DNA of 64,000 nucleotides. Origin: Athripsodes cinereus. Its lineage: Eukaryota > Arthropoda > Insecta > Trichoptera > Leptoceridae. The notes under the pieces were generated by a model. That model saw only the letters and a list, made by a program, of their open reading frames with translations. It ran no database searches and was not told where the DNA came from. Made by a program: the position numbers and the translations under genes. The DNA is taken from positions 23,484,098 through 23,548,097 of the forward strand of contig OX388318.1 of NCBI GenBank assembly GCA_947579605.1, read 5' to 3'. This document shows positions 1 through 11,384 of this stretch, in pieces (position 1 is the stretch's first letter; every line of letters begins with the position of its first letter).

Positions 1-340
1 GATGAAGTTTTGCAAAGTTTGCATAATTTCACATTACTTTATGAGTTGTTTCATATTATCGATATGTTAAGGTTGTGTGTAAGGTTCTTATGATTTAATG
101 TCAATTTTTCCTTCTTTTCATTAGTTTATACTACTAAGTATACTATGCTATACCAGTTCCATAACTCAGCAAGAAGAAAATTTCGAAAATTTTGATTTGA
201 TTGATAATACACACAATCAATGCCAATCTTCCAATTCTACAAACAAATCAATATATTAAAAATACACTGTTCTTTTTTTTATATTAAATATTTTATTTAA
301 AAAAAAAATAATGTACCTAGGTACCTACCTATTTTCAATT

Positions 341-590
341 CCGTGGAGCACCCGGTAAAGAATTGGTCTCCCACTCTTCTGCGTAAGTTTTCGAGTGTCC
401 TGTAAAAGGCAGGTGTTCGAAAAAATATGAGATTTTACATCTTAAATTCGGCGATGAGGTTTGCCACCCATCCTGAATGTCTTGATTTTATATTGGCACG
501 GAGAAGACAGCTTGCATGTTTTATATGGAGCTGGTCTGCTGGCTAACCCACTTGTGGGATATGCCGTGATGGTATAGTATAGTAGTAGTA
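341..590 (+). mobile_element. Family A SINE-like element, near full-length
   Basis: About 250 bp. It starts at CCGTGGAGCACCCGG, runs through a middle with GTTTTCGAGTGTCCTG and GGCAGGTGTTCGAAAA, and ends in a conserved 3' block (ACTTGTGGGATATGCCG, then TGATGGTATAG) with a TAG-repeat tail. Flanks TTTTCAATT and TTTACAATT form an 8/9 TSD, as expected for target-primed reverse transcription. Many other copies keep the TAG-tail end and lose the CCCGTGG end, so the tail is 3'. No tRNA A box is seen in the head; GTGTTCGAAAA is only a weak B-box lookalike. It codes for no enzyme, so mobilisation must be in trans. Seen: sequence, TSD, tail. Inferred: SINE status. Confidence 0.85.
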
Positions 591-804
591 TTTACAATTC
601 CACAAAATAATAAATATTTCGAATTACTTGACTATTGGACGGAACAAAGACATCGTATGTCTTTAACAGTGCGTTTTTTACTAGTAGATATGTACCTAAT
701 CGGAGGTATATCTAACTTTCTGTTGTGTTTTTAAAGCATAATATAAATACAACTTACTTACTTTTCGTATGGCTCGGACTAGTATGACTTTCGTATGACT
801 TTTT

Positions 805-896
805 TACTATACTATGCCATCACGGCATATCCCACAAGTGGGGTAGCCAGCAGACCAGCTACATATAATAAACATGCAAGCTGTCCTCTCCGTATA
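805..896 (-). mobile_element. Family A, 3' fragment
   Basis: Reverse-strand copy holding only the 3' block (TACTATACTATGCCATCACG through CCTCTCCGTAT on the plus strand). The 5' two thirds are missing, the usual pattern of 5' truncation. Confidence 0.8.
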
Positions 897-1041
897 AAAC
901 TTTGTTCTTATTTTAATTTGAATTAATATAGAATAGATTGTATTGATTCAAGCTAAATTAAGAACGCCCTATAATAAGAATACCCCCTACTCTATATAAA
1001 TTCAAACTTAAATAAGAACGCTACAAAATTTTAAAGTCCAG

Positions 1042-1230
1042 CAGGGCCACTCTTGACAAAACTAAACACGATCTTAATCTAGTCTTGATCTTGATCATAC
1101 GACGCACGAAGTGACTATTGGCCAAAAATACACGCAAACCGATCGCGCGTTAGCGGTAGCGCGGTGTTTTTGTATGATCAAGATCAAGACTAGATTAATA
1201 TCGTGTTTAGTTTTGTCAAGAGTAACCCTG
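1042..1230. mobile_element. Fold-back (palindromic) MITE, CWG-target family
   Basis: Two near-perfect inverted arms of about 59 bp (outer ends CAGGGCCACTCTTGAC and its complement GTCAAGAGTAACCCTG) enclose a GC-richer spacer of about 70 bp. Flanks are CAG and TAG, in line with the 3-bp CWG target seen at better copies. No coding capacity. The superfamily is not assigned: a 3-bp TSD would fit PIF/Harbinger or CACTA, but the ends are not diagnostic. Confidence 0.8.
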
Positions 1231-1889
1231 TAGTTCACTTGAACTAAAATTCGTATTCTATATGAAACCAATTGTATATAATTCTAATAACGAACAATTT
1301 TAGAGTTTATTGAATACCAATGTAGATTACCTAACTAAAATTGGAACGTTACTATTTTAGATAGTGCACACCAAGAATGACGTAGAATCGGGGGTATTGT
1401 AGAATATCCAGATCAACTAAGTGTCTTCAATTTATATAAATTTTATAAAACTATCATCGAGCCTTTTCTATACATAATATGATAGTTAATACCTGCCTTG
1501 ATATAATGCATGTCGTGAAATTCTTACATAGAGAGTCAATCCATCCAACATACAATAAAAGGCGGCTGTATACTATTACTACTACTGCGTATTTAATATA
1601 ATTGTTTTTCCACACATAATTAAGAAATAAATAACTTGTACAAATAGCAATAATAAAGAATAAACAATATTGTACAATTTATGTTATGTAATAAATCTAT
1701 GAGTTCGTTCGTTAACTTGTATGATTGTATGTTTTTTTTTAAGTACACCGTGGATAGAGTTTCCGATAAAGATATGCAGCCCTAAATAAATTGCGTTTGG
1801 CGATGGACTACAAACGAAGTATTCGATAATTTACCAATTTGGTAGACAAAAGAACATAATGACAGCTTATTAGAAACGATATTTCGTTT
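1231..1889. other. AT-rich spacer, nothing recognised
   Basis: I see no gene, repeat boundary or tandem array that I can support here. Confidence 0.5.
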
Positions 1890-2065
1890 TCGCTTTAAGG
1901 CCTCCCAATCTTTTAAGTAAGTTTTCGAGCATCCTTTAGAAGGCAAGTGTTCGGAAAATCTTAAGTGCAAGACAATTAGCATTTAAAATTCAGTGATAAG
2001 GCATGCCATCCATCGTGAATGCATTATTTTTTATTGGCACGGAGGAGAAAACCTGCTTATTAATT
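1890..2065 (+). mobile_element. Family A, old diverged copy
   Basis: Recognisable by AAGTTTTCGAGCATCC, a GGCAAGTGTTCGG match to the middle, and TATTGGCACGGAGG. The 3' block is lost. The divergence suggests an old insertion. Confidence 0.6.
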
Positions 2066-2167
2066 ACACACAAGTTTGCATAAGCGACATATTATCTTTC
2101 CATATAACTAATCCGATGAAAGTGTGTGAAAAACCACAAACATTTCATTCGTTCACACAATGTCGAA

Positions 2168-2375
2168 ATTTTCCACAAGTGGGATAGCCGTTGTACTAAC
2201 TTCTTGCAATAAACATCCAACTCGTCATCTCCACGCCAATTAAAGTTAAGACATTCAGGAAGGGTGACATACCTCATCGCTGAACTCAAGATGTTGAATG
2301 TCTTGAAACGTGATATTTTAAGAATACTCGAAAACTTACAGACTAGAGCGCGAGGCCAATTCATTACCGAGATAA
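2168..2375 (-). mobile_element. Family A, old diverged copy
   Basis: Reverse-strand copy: CCACAAGTGGGATAGCC at the 3' block, AAGACATTCAGGAAGGGTG in the middle and ACTCGAAAACTTACAG near the head. With the plus-strand copy at 1890 it forms a loose inverted pair. Confidence 0.65.
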
Positions 2376-2747
2376 TTTAAATCCAATATTACCGAAGAAC
2401 TGCGTATGTGTTTGATAGTTTACTATAGATCATGTTCTATATAGATATTTATATTGATTGTGATGACAAGACTACCTATGTACAATATTGTCTTGTGGTA
2501 TAATAATATGTTGAATAGGAGAGTTTTATACTTACTATATACAATACCGGATATAACTAATTGTCCTATTTAAAAGAAGAATCTAGATCTACTTAAAGCT
2601 GTTTACTTAAAAACAACTCAAAAGAAATTTTTTAAATTCAATTTGATACTTAAAAGATGTTCAGCTTTTAGAGTTGGATCCTTAAAGATATTGAATTAAA
2701 CTGATTTTATTATACAAATTTGATGTGTAATATTACAATAAACTTGG

Positions 2748-2872
2748 TTAGATGGAAGAAATTGCTACGTAGTAATAACCTCGCCACTGCATATCATCTC
2801 AATATTTTATATTGCTTTGTAATTTCTGCTATTTTATGATGATGCGCAAAAAGAATAAATAAATATATCAAG
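2748..2872 (+). repeat. Family B: LINE 3'-end fragment
   Basis: Starts GGTTAGATGGAAGAAATTG, carries a CTCGCCACTGCATATC motif and ends GCAAAAAGAATAAATAAATA. The same module recurs at 8.4, 19.3, 23.3, 40.4, 42.2 and 52.0 kb, always ending in an AATAAATA-type tail. It looks like severely 5'-truncated copies of a LINE 3' untranslated region; the parent is not identified. Confidence 0.65.
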
Positions 2873-2904
2873 TCTAACCAACATTAAGACTGAGATAATT
2901 TTTT

Positions 2905-3035
2905 TTTAAACACCTACTGCCTCTTGCTGTCCTGTTATAAACGGATTTCGAAAAAAAACTACACCTTAAATTCAGCGGTGACGCAAGCCACTCATTCAAT
3001 GTCTTACTTTTTTATTGGCAGAGAGAGAATGATCT
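2905..3035 (+). mobile_element. Family A, middle fragment
   Basis: Matches the middle of A (TCCTGTTATAAACGG, CACCTTAAATTCAGCGGTGA, then TTTTTATTGGCAGAGAGAG). Both ends are missing. Confidence 0.5.
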
Positions 3036-3068
3036 GTGCGTTTATTGCGTTTAGTTTGTTAGTTAGTA

Positions 3069-3215
3069 TGGGTTAGATGGAAGATATCGGTTCTGCGATA
3101 TACTCACCCATTGGATAGTACATATCGTTTATTTGTATCACATTGTTTTATAACTTGGTAATTATGTATGCTCCTTATAGTGCAATAAAGTTTATTATTA
3201 TTATTATTCTTTTAT
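3069..3215 (+). repeat. LINE 3'-end fragment, ATT-repeat tail
   Basis: GGGTTAGATGGAAGATATCG at the start and TAGTGCAATAAAGTTTATT at the end, then an ATT microsatellite tail. A relative of family B and of the copy at 46187. Confidence 0.6.
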
Positions 3216-3239
3216 TATCTCACTAGTGAGATATCCCGT

Positions 3240-4140
3240 CTTAAGAATAAAAAAATTAACTCACTTTTTTCTCATTTTTTTGTATGCAATTACATAACAC
3301 CATCCAATTAAACATGTAATTAACAAAATGGATGCTTTATGTAACGGAAAACTCAAGGTTTTAAACTATAACTCAAAATTTAACACAAAAATTATAAAAT
3401 CAAGAAATATTTAAAAATCAAGGATCTCATTGTGAAAGATATCTTGTAAGATTTTATATGATTCAATGGCTGGTTTTAGGATACATGTAATGTTTGAGCA
3501 AGTTTGCTTTCTTGAGAACTTGCGAAAATGGGACAACATCGTTAAGTTTTATATCATGCATCATAAAATATCATTAACATTAATATAAGCATGCTTTACT
3601 TCATATTCCAATAAAACATAATATTCCGAAATACACTTAGTAACTAAATGAATATACAAAAATAAGTTATTTCAGTTTTAATTACAAAGTTGTTATTATC
3701 AAATGAACGATACTTATAACACTTAATATGATGCAACAATTATTATTCCCCGTAATGTATGATAGTGTGTTACAGTATTGCAATTATTATTATTATGTTT
3801 TATCAAACTAAGAAGAGAATAAGGACAGATAGATAAATGTTTAATAATATTATTCTTATCATGGGCGTATCCACATCAGAAGTTTTTACAAGGTGCTAAA
3901 GGGACCCTTTACATCCTTTTAGTACTGAAGAAAAGGAATTTATGAATTTATGTGTCTAATTTATTTATTATTGTGTCTTGACTTTTCAATTAGTTTTTTG
4001 TATGTTGTGTATATTACGCTCTTTCTATTGTATTAATTTTTTCCCTTTCTATTGTATTATTGTAATTTCGATGAACCCAAGTGTCCTGTAAAGGACCTAC
4101 GGGAGATGTTGAAGAATAAAGAATAAAAAATAGAGAAGCA
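3240..4140. other. AT-rich spacer
   Basis: No gene seen. About 4070-4130 (AAGTGTCCTGTAAAGGACC, then GAAGAATAAAGAATAAAAAA) resembles a LINE 3' terminus with an A-rich tail, but I cannot define its start. Confidence 0.4.
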
Positions 4141-4142
4141 TC

Positions 4143-4213
4143 TTACCGTTAGTACCCGTAATACAAGATTCGATCTTAGTTTGGGACTAGCTCGATCTGT
4201 GTGAATTTTCTCA
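4143..4213 (+). repeat. tRNA-derived SINE, 3' part only
   Basis: Shares GTACCCGTAATACAAGATTC and TTTGGGACTAGCTCGATCTG with the SINE copies at 8000, 10710 and 11781, which have tRNA-like heads. The head is absent here. Confidence 0.65.
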
Positions 4214-4219
4214 GCCCTA

Positions 4220-5431
4220 GGACTTCGTGAATAGTAGGCAAAATTTGTATTAAATTATGGGTAAATTACAGAAAATTGGCATTGATAAGTGAGAAGCTGC
4301 CCCCCACTAGAAAGCAAATTAAATATTTAAATAAAAGATGATTCTAAAATTCTTTAGTAAAAACGACAAGATAATTAATCATTTCAAATTCCAATATTAA
4401 ATTGAAAATTGTATGACGACATGTAGGCGGTATAGATTGTGAGTTTATGCCAAATTACTAAATCAAAAAAATTGATAGGTACTAAAAAAGATCCGGAGAT
4501 TTGGTAGTTGTATAAATAAAAAAAAATGCCAAACTACTACCCATCCCCTCTAGAGTTAATCCATGGTGCACCCATGCCTACATATAATGTATAAATGATA
4601 GATAAAATAATTTAGACGCTATTGAGACAATGGGATATACAGTTGTTCTGTGATTCTTGATCTTTCTCATCATCCCTCATTCCGTACACCACCATCTGTT
4701 TCCATATCTAGTGATCTCTTTTATTAGGTTGCTCCATGTTGTTGGTGTTTAGTCCATTCCTCGACTACTGTTCACTACTCCAGTTTTTAACGATCTCTTT
4801 TGGTCGTCAGGTTTCTTTCTTTCGACGTGTTAAGTGCTTAAACATTTGTTGCGGATCTGATGAATATGATAGTTTTAATGTTATTGTCTTCAGAAAAATT
4901 ACTAGCAACACATTTGAAATTTAAAATTACGCAATGAAATATTTTACCTATCCTGGATCTCTATTTTGTTACAAAAAAATATGATCGATGTTTGAATATA
5001 ATGATATCGTTGAGATGTCACATTTCATTATGTCAATTAATGATAGACTACAATAAATATATTATCATCACCCATTCTTTGATATTTTTCCGATACTAAT
5101 CCTACAATCTGAATAGCGTCTTACACCAAAATGTGTGACAGGTTTGAAAACACAAGCAATAAAAGAAGGTTGCTTTACTACTTTCAGAGAGCAACTGTCT
5201 TTATACGACATAAATTAAATCACAAAACTAAACGTTTTATAAAAAAGAGTTAAACAACTAATCTGAAATACTGCATGTGTGAGATTAATCGTGTGTACCT
5301 TTTTATTATTGTTTTATTTTCTCGTTGTATTATTTGTACGCTTTAATCTACGTCCGGTAGTTGGGAAGATCGTAGTAAGGAGAGATAGTACGGCAGCTTT
5401 CCTAAATGTCTGCTTGTATCAAAGATATTCT
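4220..5431. other. AT-rich spacer, nothing recognised
   Basis: Open frames are short and without recognisable motifs. No repeat family boundary could be placed. Confidence 0.45.
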
Positions 5432-5840
5432 TCAGTTAGTTCTTACTTGCGTTACTAAAACGACGTCTCATACACACTGGCAACACAAACGAAGAGCGCG
5501 CAAAACGAACGAACCTTTCAAATTTGAAAATTTTAAATACGAATAATATTAAAATTAGAACGATATTTAAAAAAAAATGTTAGTTTTTTATTAAGTGGTG
5601 TGTTATCAAAAACTTATAGTGATTTATTGAAATCAATTGTGCATATTTATTGACATATTATTAAAAGATTTTTGTGTGTTTTGTGATTTTTTGACGATGA
5701 TTTTTTTAATAATTTGAACAAAAGTGTTGATTGTGGATTTATTTACTAAAACCCCTTTTTTGACTGGATGTTGATTTATTTATTTAGTGGATAAATTTGA
5801 TACAGTTTATACAAGCAAGATGAGATGTATTGTAATATGG
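5432..5840 (+). other. Possible first exon of a host gene (speculative)
   Basis: A TTCAGTTAGTT stretch near 5432 resembles the arthropod initiator TCAGT. A region without repeats follows, then an ATG at 5820 that reads MRCIVIW and runs straight into TGG|GTAAGG, a good splice donor at 5841. A short hydrophobic start ending at a donor would fit a signal-peptide exon. I cannot see the next exon, and such combinations arise by chance in AT-rich DNA, so this is only a pointer to the one place where host transcription is worth testing. Confidence 0.2.
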
Positions 5841-6065
5841 GTAAGGAAATTTATTTATATTTGCACGTGTTTATAATTCATTTGTTATATTTCGCAAACT
5901 TTTTTTCTTTAATTAGAAAGTACTACCTAGAACTTTTATTGGAAATAAAAAAATGGTAAAGTAGAAAGGTTATCATAGTACTATAATTATTTGAGTTATT
6001 TAATGAAGATCTTAACGCCGATTTTTTTGAGGAACTTAAAAATAAAATTCGTTAAATGTAGAAGA

Positions 6066-6449
6066 AGGGTCAATTTCTACTATTGGTCATCCAATAGTAT
6101 CTAGTAAGAAATAATATATTGATGATCATAGTTGTATTTATTATTTTAATCTTTCACTGTACACTGTTACAAGATATCACGGGGCATCCAGATATGAGAT
6201 GGGATAGGGGTACAAATTATATTTATGTAATGATTTGTTCTTGTACATAGTTGAATTTCATAGCATAACTATGCATTTAAATAATATTGCAATTACTGGA
6301 AAAGATGCAACCCCTCGCTCCTAATTGGCTTCTGTAATATCTTGTAACGGTACACAGTGAAGGATAATAAAAGTACATAATACTATGATCATCAATATTT
6401 ATGTTGTCATAATGGGTACTACTAGATAACCTTTAGTAGAAATTGACCG
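6066..6449. mobile_element. MITE with ~112-bp inverted terminal repeats (family D)
   Basis: Left arm 6066-6178 (GGGTCAATTTCTACTATTGG inward to TTACAAGATAT) is matched in inverse by 6338-6449 (ATATCTTGTAACGG out to GTAGAAATTGACC), about 85% identical by eye, with a spacer of about 160 bp. A single arm of the same family lies at 15567-15677. No coding capacity; superfamily not assigned because no TSD is clear. Confidence 0.75.
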
Positions 6450-7365
6450 TTCAATTTTGAATAAATAGTCACTATTATTTCTTACATTTTCTACGATCCT
6501 CGTTGACCCTTTTATTACTGTTTAATAAGTTAATTATTATTTTTATTATTATTATACTCTACCATTCCAGCTTTTATCCAATGCTATCCCAAAGAAAACA
6601 AAACATTCACAACGGTGTTTCCACCTCCTATGTATGTTACGTTAAGTATTTCAATATTGGGGGAAATACTATTAAATAATCGGACTGCTCTTCTTTGTAG
6701 GGAATACGCAAGGATATTGGTTCTGCTCGTAGGTAGATAAAATAATATACGCATGTTGACGAGAGCGATTATAATTATGATGCTGGTATATTAAAATTTG
6801 AATTCACTCAATAACATGTGATTACTTATGATGCCGTTTAGCAGTTTAATAAAATGACTTGCGTAAAATACATTGCTACGATATCCCAATGTATTATGCC
6901 CATTATACTGAATTTCAATAATAAATTATAACGGCAAGCTTTTTGCAGTGAAACAATAAATAACTTGGCAACTTTCATCGTATTTTTTTCGTGCTATCGT
7001 ATCAACCTTCTACTAATCATCAGAATTTAATTCTAATTAAAAAAAAAGCGAAACCTATTCCAAAACATATTGTTAAATTGATCCATAGATCACAAACCAT
7101 CACTCATTACATCAATTACTATAATTAATAATATAGTTTCGAACTTTTATTTTGATGAGTCGTGTAACACAATCTACCTTACGCTGACCTTAAAAGGTTA
7201 GAGAAAGAATAACGTGATGATACTATAATAATATATTTAATACAAAAACAATACTGTATTTATCTATCATACCACATTATGTATGTGACCTGATATATGT
7301 ACGAACCATAGTCAGTCATGTATGCTCAAAACTATAATCAGCAATAATATCCGCTACAACCATCA
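6450..7365. other. AT-rich spacer, nothing recognised
   Basis: A further GTTGACCCTTTT near 6500 may be a leftover of the preceding element's end. Otherwise nothing assignable. Confidence 0.4.
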
Positions 7366-7838
7366 CAGCATATCCCACAAGTGGGTAGCTAGCAGACTAG
7401 CTGAACTAGCTAACTACATAAAAGCTGTCCTCTCCATGTCCATATAAATCAAGACATGCAGGATGAGTGACAAACCTCATCGCTGAATTTAAGATGTAAA
7501 ATACTACTACTACTACTACTATACCATCACGGCATATCCCACAAGTGGGGTAGCCAGCAGACCAGCCGCATGTAAGAAACATGCAAGCTGTCCTCTCCGT
7601 GCCAATATAAAATCAAGACATTCAGGATGGGTGGCAAACCTCATCGCTGAATTTAAGATGTAAAATGTCTTAATTTTTCCGAACACCTGCCTTTTGATTT
7701 TTTCGAACACCTGCCTTTCGAACACCCAAAGATGTAAAATGTCTAATTTTTTTCGAACACCTGCCTTTTACAGGACACTCGAAAACTTACGGAGAAGAGT
7801 GGGAGACCAATTCTTTACCGGCTGTTCCACGGGATCTA
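7366..7838 (-). mobile_element. Family A copy interrupted by a second A copy
   Basis: The outer reverse-strand A copy consists of 7366-7502 and 7741-7838. It reads from CATCACAGCATATCCCACAA to the head at GTTCCACGGG. The repeated segment AAGATGTAAAAT (7491-7502 and 7729-7740) is the TSD of the inner copy, so removing 7503-7740 restores a continuous element. Confidence 0.85.
7503..7728 (-). mobile_element. Family A copy nested in another A copy
   Basis: Head-truncated 226-bp insertion starting (plus strand) with an ACT-repeat, the complement of the TAG tail, and flanked by a perfect 12-bp TSD. Near its truncated head the CAGGTGTTCGAAA motif is partly duplicated. Perfect TSD plus 5' truncation is the clearest evidence in the window that A moves by target-primed reverse transcription. 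Confidence 0.88.
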
Positions 7839-7999
7839 ATAATAACCGGATAATTTTTATAGCGCTGTTTTTGTGGACCTCATGGACGCATTGTATGTTT
7901 AATAGTATTATTTAGCGTATGCAAAATATAAGATGAGCAATCGATTATTCTTGAAAAACGTCATATAATAAGAAAAGAAACCAAAAAATTGATTCCACA

Positions 8000-8215
8000 G
8001 CTGGTGTGGCGTAAAGGTATCAACCCTGTCCTTGGGTCAAGATATCCCGAGTTCGATTCCCGGACAAGCCAAAATTAATAATGAGTTTTTTCTCGAAACA
8101 CTGATAGTAGGTATATGTGTGCATCGACTTGTGAGTACCCATAATATAAGAGTCATACGTTGTATTATGTTATTAGTTTGAGACTAGCTGGATCTGTGAA
8201 CTCATTATACATATT
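8000..8215 (+). mobile_element. tRNA-derived SINE
   Basis: The head GCTGGTGTGGCGTAAAGG contains an A box (TGGCGTAAAGG) and 8042-8070 a B box (GAGTTCGATTCCCGG), spaced as in a tRNA. The head does not fold with a paired acceptor stem and it continues into a shared body with GTACCCATAATATAAGAG and TTTGAGACTAGCTGG. It is therefore a Pol III-promoted SINE and not a tRNA gene. Related copies lie at 4143, 10710 and 11781. Confidence 0.75.
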
Positions 8216-8419
8216 ATGTTATGTTAATAGTATGATAAAAAATATTGAAGAATTAGTTGGCTTATTGAATAAAGTTGGCAAAAGTATTCTTATTGAATAA
8301 AATCTATAAATTATTTGCTTTTACCATTACAGCAATTTTCATATAGATAATAATCCTCTTCCTGCCATAAAAAAATAATAAATGGATTGAAAAGGATAGA
8401 AGACGTACCAAATTGAATA

Positions 8420-8545
8420 TAGATGGAAGAAATCACTAATAATCTGGCCACCGCAAAGCATTATAGATTTTTTTTATGTAAATTGATTTATTTTTATATT
8501 ATATAACTGATGATAGGCAAAAAAAGCATTTAGTAAAATAATAAA
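8420..8545 (+). repeat. Family B: LINE 3'-end fragment, diverged
   Basis: AGATGGAAGAAATCACTAAT and CTGGCCACCGCAAAGCATT match family B; the tail is degraded. Confidence 0.5.
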
Positions 8546-9521
8546 ATATTTACCACAATGTATAGATAAATAATACTTTTACTTCGAATTTCGGAATTTA
8601 CTTACAAACTCAAATACAAAATCACAGTAATCTATATTTCGTGTGTCGTGTAAATCGGCAATGGGCGTTGAACACTGCATCTCTTGATCAAAAGCAAACA
8701 GCTATTCTATAAATAAATTAAAATCAAATATAATAAAATACTACATATTTAAAAAAAACTTGATAACGATAATGATGGTGATGAAAAAAAGGTTTCGTTT
8801 TTAACCGTGCGTTGATATAATTTCCATACTACTACATTTATAGAACTTAATAGTCGACTTTATTTTAATTGACACATTTTTTATCAGACCATTGAGCGGT
8901 ATTTTCAAAAGATTGACCTGATTGTGATATAGGTGAAGTGGTCGCATTATAATATTATTTAGTATCTTACGTTGTGTTGTCCTACAGACATAGTAATGAT
9001 ATTATTATATTAATATTTAATCTAACCAGTTTCCGTTAAGAACCGTTACAGCGGCAAAATGTGTATACAGCACAATACAGTATCAATACATAATATAGGT
9101 AATCCCCGTATAAATAAATATTTAAGTAACTTCGTTATTGATTTTTTCAAATACTAAACTCACGATGATTTGTATTTCAATATTGTTCATATAGCAAGTT
9201 GAAGACATCGTTCTTCCAACATAGTTTCCCGCGCCCTTGAGATGGATGCACCATTAAACGGTGCCGAATAAATCATACAACAAATCTACATAAATACATA
9301 CATAGCTGGTAGACTATTTATTTGTTATATTTTTCTTTTTTATTTATTTCATTTCAACACATTATTCTTAAAATAAATTATTTTTCATATTTTCTGTTGT
9401 ATTGTTTGTCATCAAACCATTGTGTCTCTTTGTATTCTTGATTTTTTTCATGCGGCCTGTTTAGATACAGAAGAACTTACTGACGCTGCTAAAAATGCAA
9501 ATGTATTTTTTATATCAGTGA
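8546..9521. other. AT-rich spacer, nothing recognised
   Basis: No gene or repeat supported. Confidence 0.45.
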
Positions 9522-9630
9522 CTACTACTACTACTATACCGTCATGACATATCCGACAAATGGGGTAGTCAGCAGACCAGCTGCATATAATTAACATGGA
9601 AATTGTCCTCTCTTTGCCAATATATATTTT
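9522..9630 (-). mobile_element. Family A, 3' half
   Basis: ACT-repeat followed by ATACCGTCATGACATATCC and GTAGTCAGCAGACCAGCTGC on the plus strand; 5' half missing. Confidence 0.7.
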
Positions 9631-9704
9631 TTTATTAGTTAGGCACTGTCTTTATGTTATATCTATGTATGTGTATTTATTTGGAAAAAATATTAGTAAA
9701 ACGT

Positions 9705-9795
9705 AGGTTGCCGATAGTTTGTTGGTAAAAATTCAGTCTTTTTATCCAGATATCCCGAGTTCAAACTCTTGTAATGACGAAATAGTTCAACTTTA
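9705..9795 (+). repeat. tRNA-like SINE head, degraded
   Basis: TTTGTTGGTAAAAATTCAG followed by ATATCCCGAGTTCAAACTC resembles the A box to B box stretch of the SINE at 8000. The body is not recognisable. Confidence 0.4.
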
Positions 9796-9799
9796 GGAC

Positions 9800-10705
9800 A
9801 GAAGTATATTGCTTCCACTATGAGGGCATTTGGGTTTGTAAATCCCATATTCATCTTTAAAAAATAATCGTGTATAGGTATCATAATATTATATTATGTT
9901 CTTATATGTTGGTATTCTTACATTTTATGTCAATCAAAAGCTAAAAAATTTACGTAAAATCGTGACATGGTTGTCAAAAAAAATGTATCACTTAGAAAAA
10001 TCATTTTGTCTTTGGCGTTTTTAACAATTTATTTACAAATTATTTATTGAGTGAAGCTGGGTTTGTGATTTTGTATTCAGTATACATAATATTTACATAT
10101 TATCATATCTAATTTGAGCATTGATGTTGAGGCATGTTGAATATGGGAACACGTAGATATAAATTTATTACAATAAATAAATATACAAACATGAACAAAC
10201 ATTTTAATTAAGTGACAACCGTTAGGTACTTACTGGTTTAGTCACATAAAATATTTTCTACCTACTTTGAAGGTCATCAGGAGGAAGTAATCTTACAAGT
10301 TTTAAAGTCTTCTTTTCATTTCTTTTGAGTTTTTCGGCCTATCTACGAGTATCAATTTATCTATACCATCATCTTTTACAAGCAGTGTTGCCAGTGAATT
10401 AACTTTATGTTATGTAATTACAGGTCGTTCTTTATTTGCCTTATAAATGCGTTAAATATCTTCAAGGTGAAATATGTTTTACAATGTATGATTTAGAATG
10501 TAAAGATGTTTTACAATTTTTTACCGAAACTGGACAAATTTAATTGCAGTAAAATATCAGTAGAACCCGGAAAGTAAATATTTTTTTAATGATTTCCATA
10601 GTAACATTTCTTTTCTTCGATATTTTTCTCACAATTTTAATAAGTATTATTTGACTATTAAAAAAATTATGTTTCATAGAACGATTTTCCACGAAAGATT
10701 TTCCG
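9800..10705. other. AT-rich spacer, nothing recognised
   Basis: No supported feature. Confidence 0.45.
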
Positions 10706-10709
10706 GCAT

Positions 10710-10920
10710 AAATTTTTCAAGTCACGAGGTCTCGGGTTCAATTCCCGCCCAGGGCAGATTGAAGAATGACCTTTATCAAATTGTCCAGAGTCTGGGTATT
10801 ACATGTGTATGTGTTTAGTGTATTGTATATATGTGTATCGTCACGATAGTACCCATAATACAAGATTCATATCTTAGTTTGGGACTAGCTCGATCTGTGT
10901 GAATTGTCTATACATGTTCT
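10710..10920 (+). mobile_element. tRNA-derived SINE, 5'-truncated
   Basis: The B box CGGGTTCAATTCCCGCCC is intact; the A-box part is not clear. The body reads AAATTGTCCAGAGTCTGGG, then GTACCCATAATACAAGATTC and TTTGGGACTAGCTCGATCTG, the family signature. Confidence 0.75.
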
Positions 10921-11384
10921 GTTCTGTATGCTTTAAATTATCATGAGCATCCAGAGTGAAGCAATCTGAATTCCAGCCATCTGTAAAATTTGAATTTTAG
11001 AATTGAATATCCGTTTCAAAGTCAATGTACCTACTGACAATACTTCAGAGCCCGTAGACAAACCGTACTTAGCGATCGTCTACTGGCGAACTTTTCGACA
11101 ATCTACCTACATGTTCCATATAATTATGCGTCTAGGGGCTCAGATTCTAATTATCATAATCCTATGACTACTGGTGAAGTTTAAGATCAATGACACACAG
11201 TACATATATCTAACAATATTATTATATTATATACTTACAATATTTTGTACATAACGACGAGTCACTTGTCTTTGTGTTAATTGTATGTATATGTAGGTAC
11301 CGCCTGTTTTGAATAATACAATTTGCATATTGGCCTCAATATTATGCCTCCGTATACGAGGTGTAACTATTAAATAACGAGACT
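10921..11384. other. AT-rich spacer, nothing recognised
   Basis: No supported feature. Confidence 0.4.

Noticed and set aside
341..385. Family A head resembles the complement of a 5S rRNA 3' part (AGCACCCGGTA, GGTCTCCCA)
   Set aside because: From general knowledge the match is to vertebrate-type 5S and in antisense, while insect 5S differs at these positions. No A-C box promoter order is visible. Probably chance.
8000..8072. tRNA gene
   Set aside because: A and B boxes are present, but the acceptor stem does not pair and the sequence continues into a shared SINE body.
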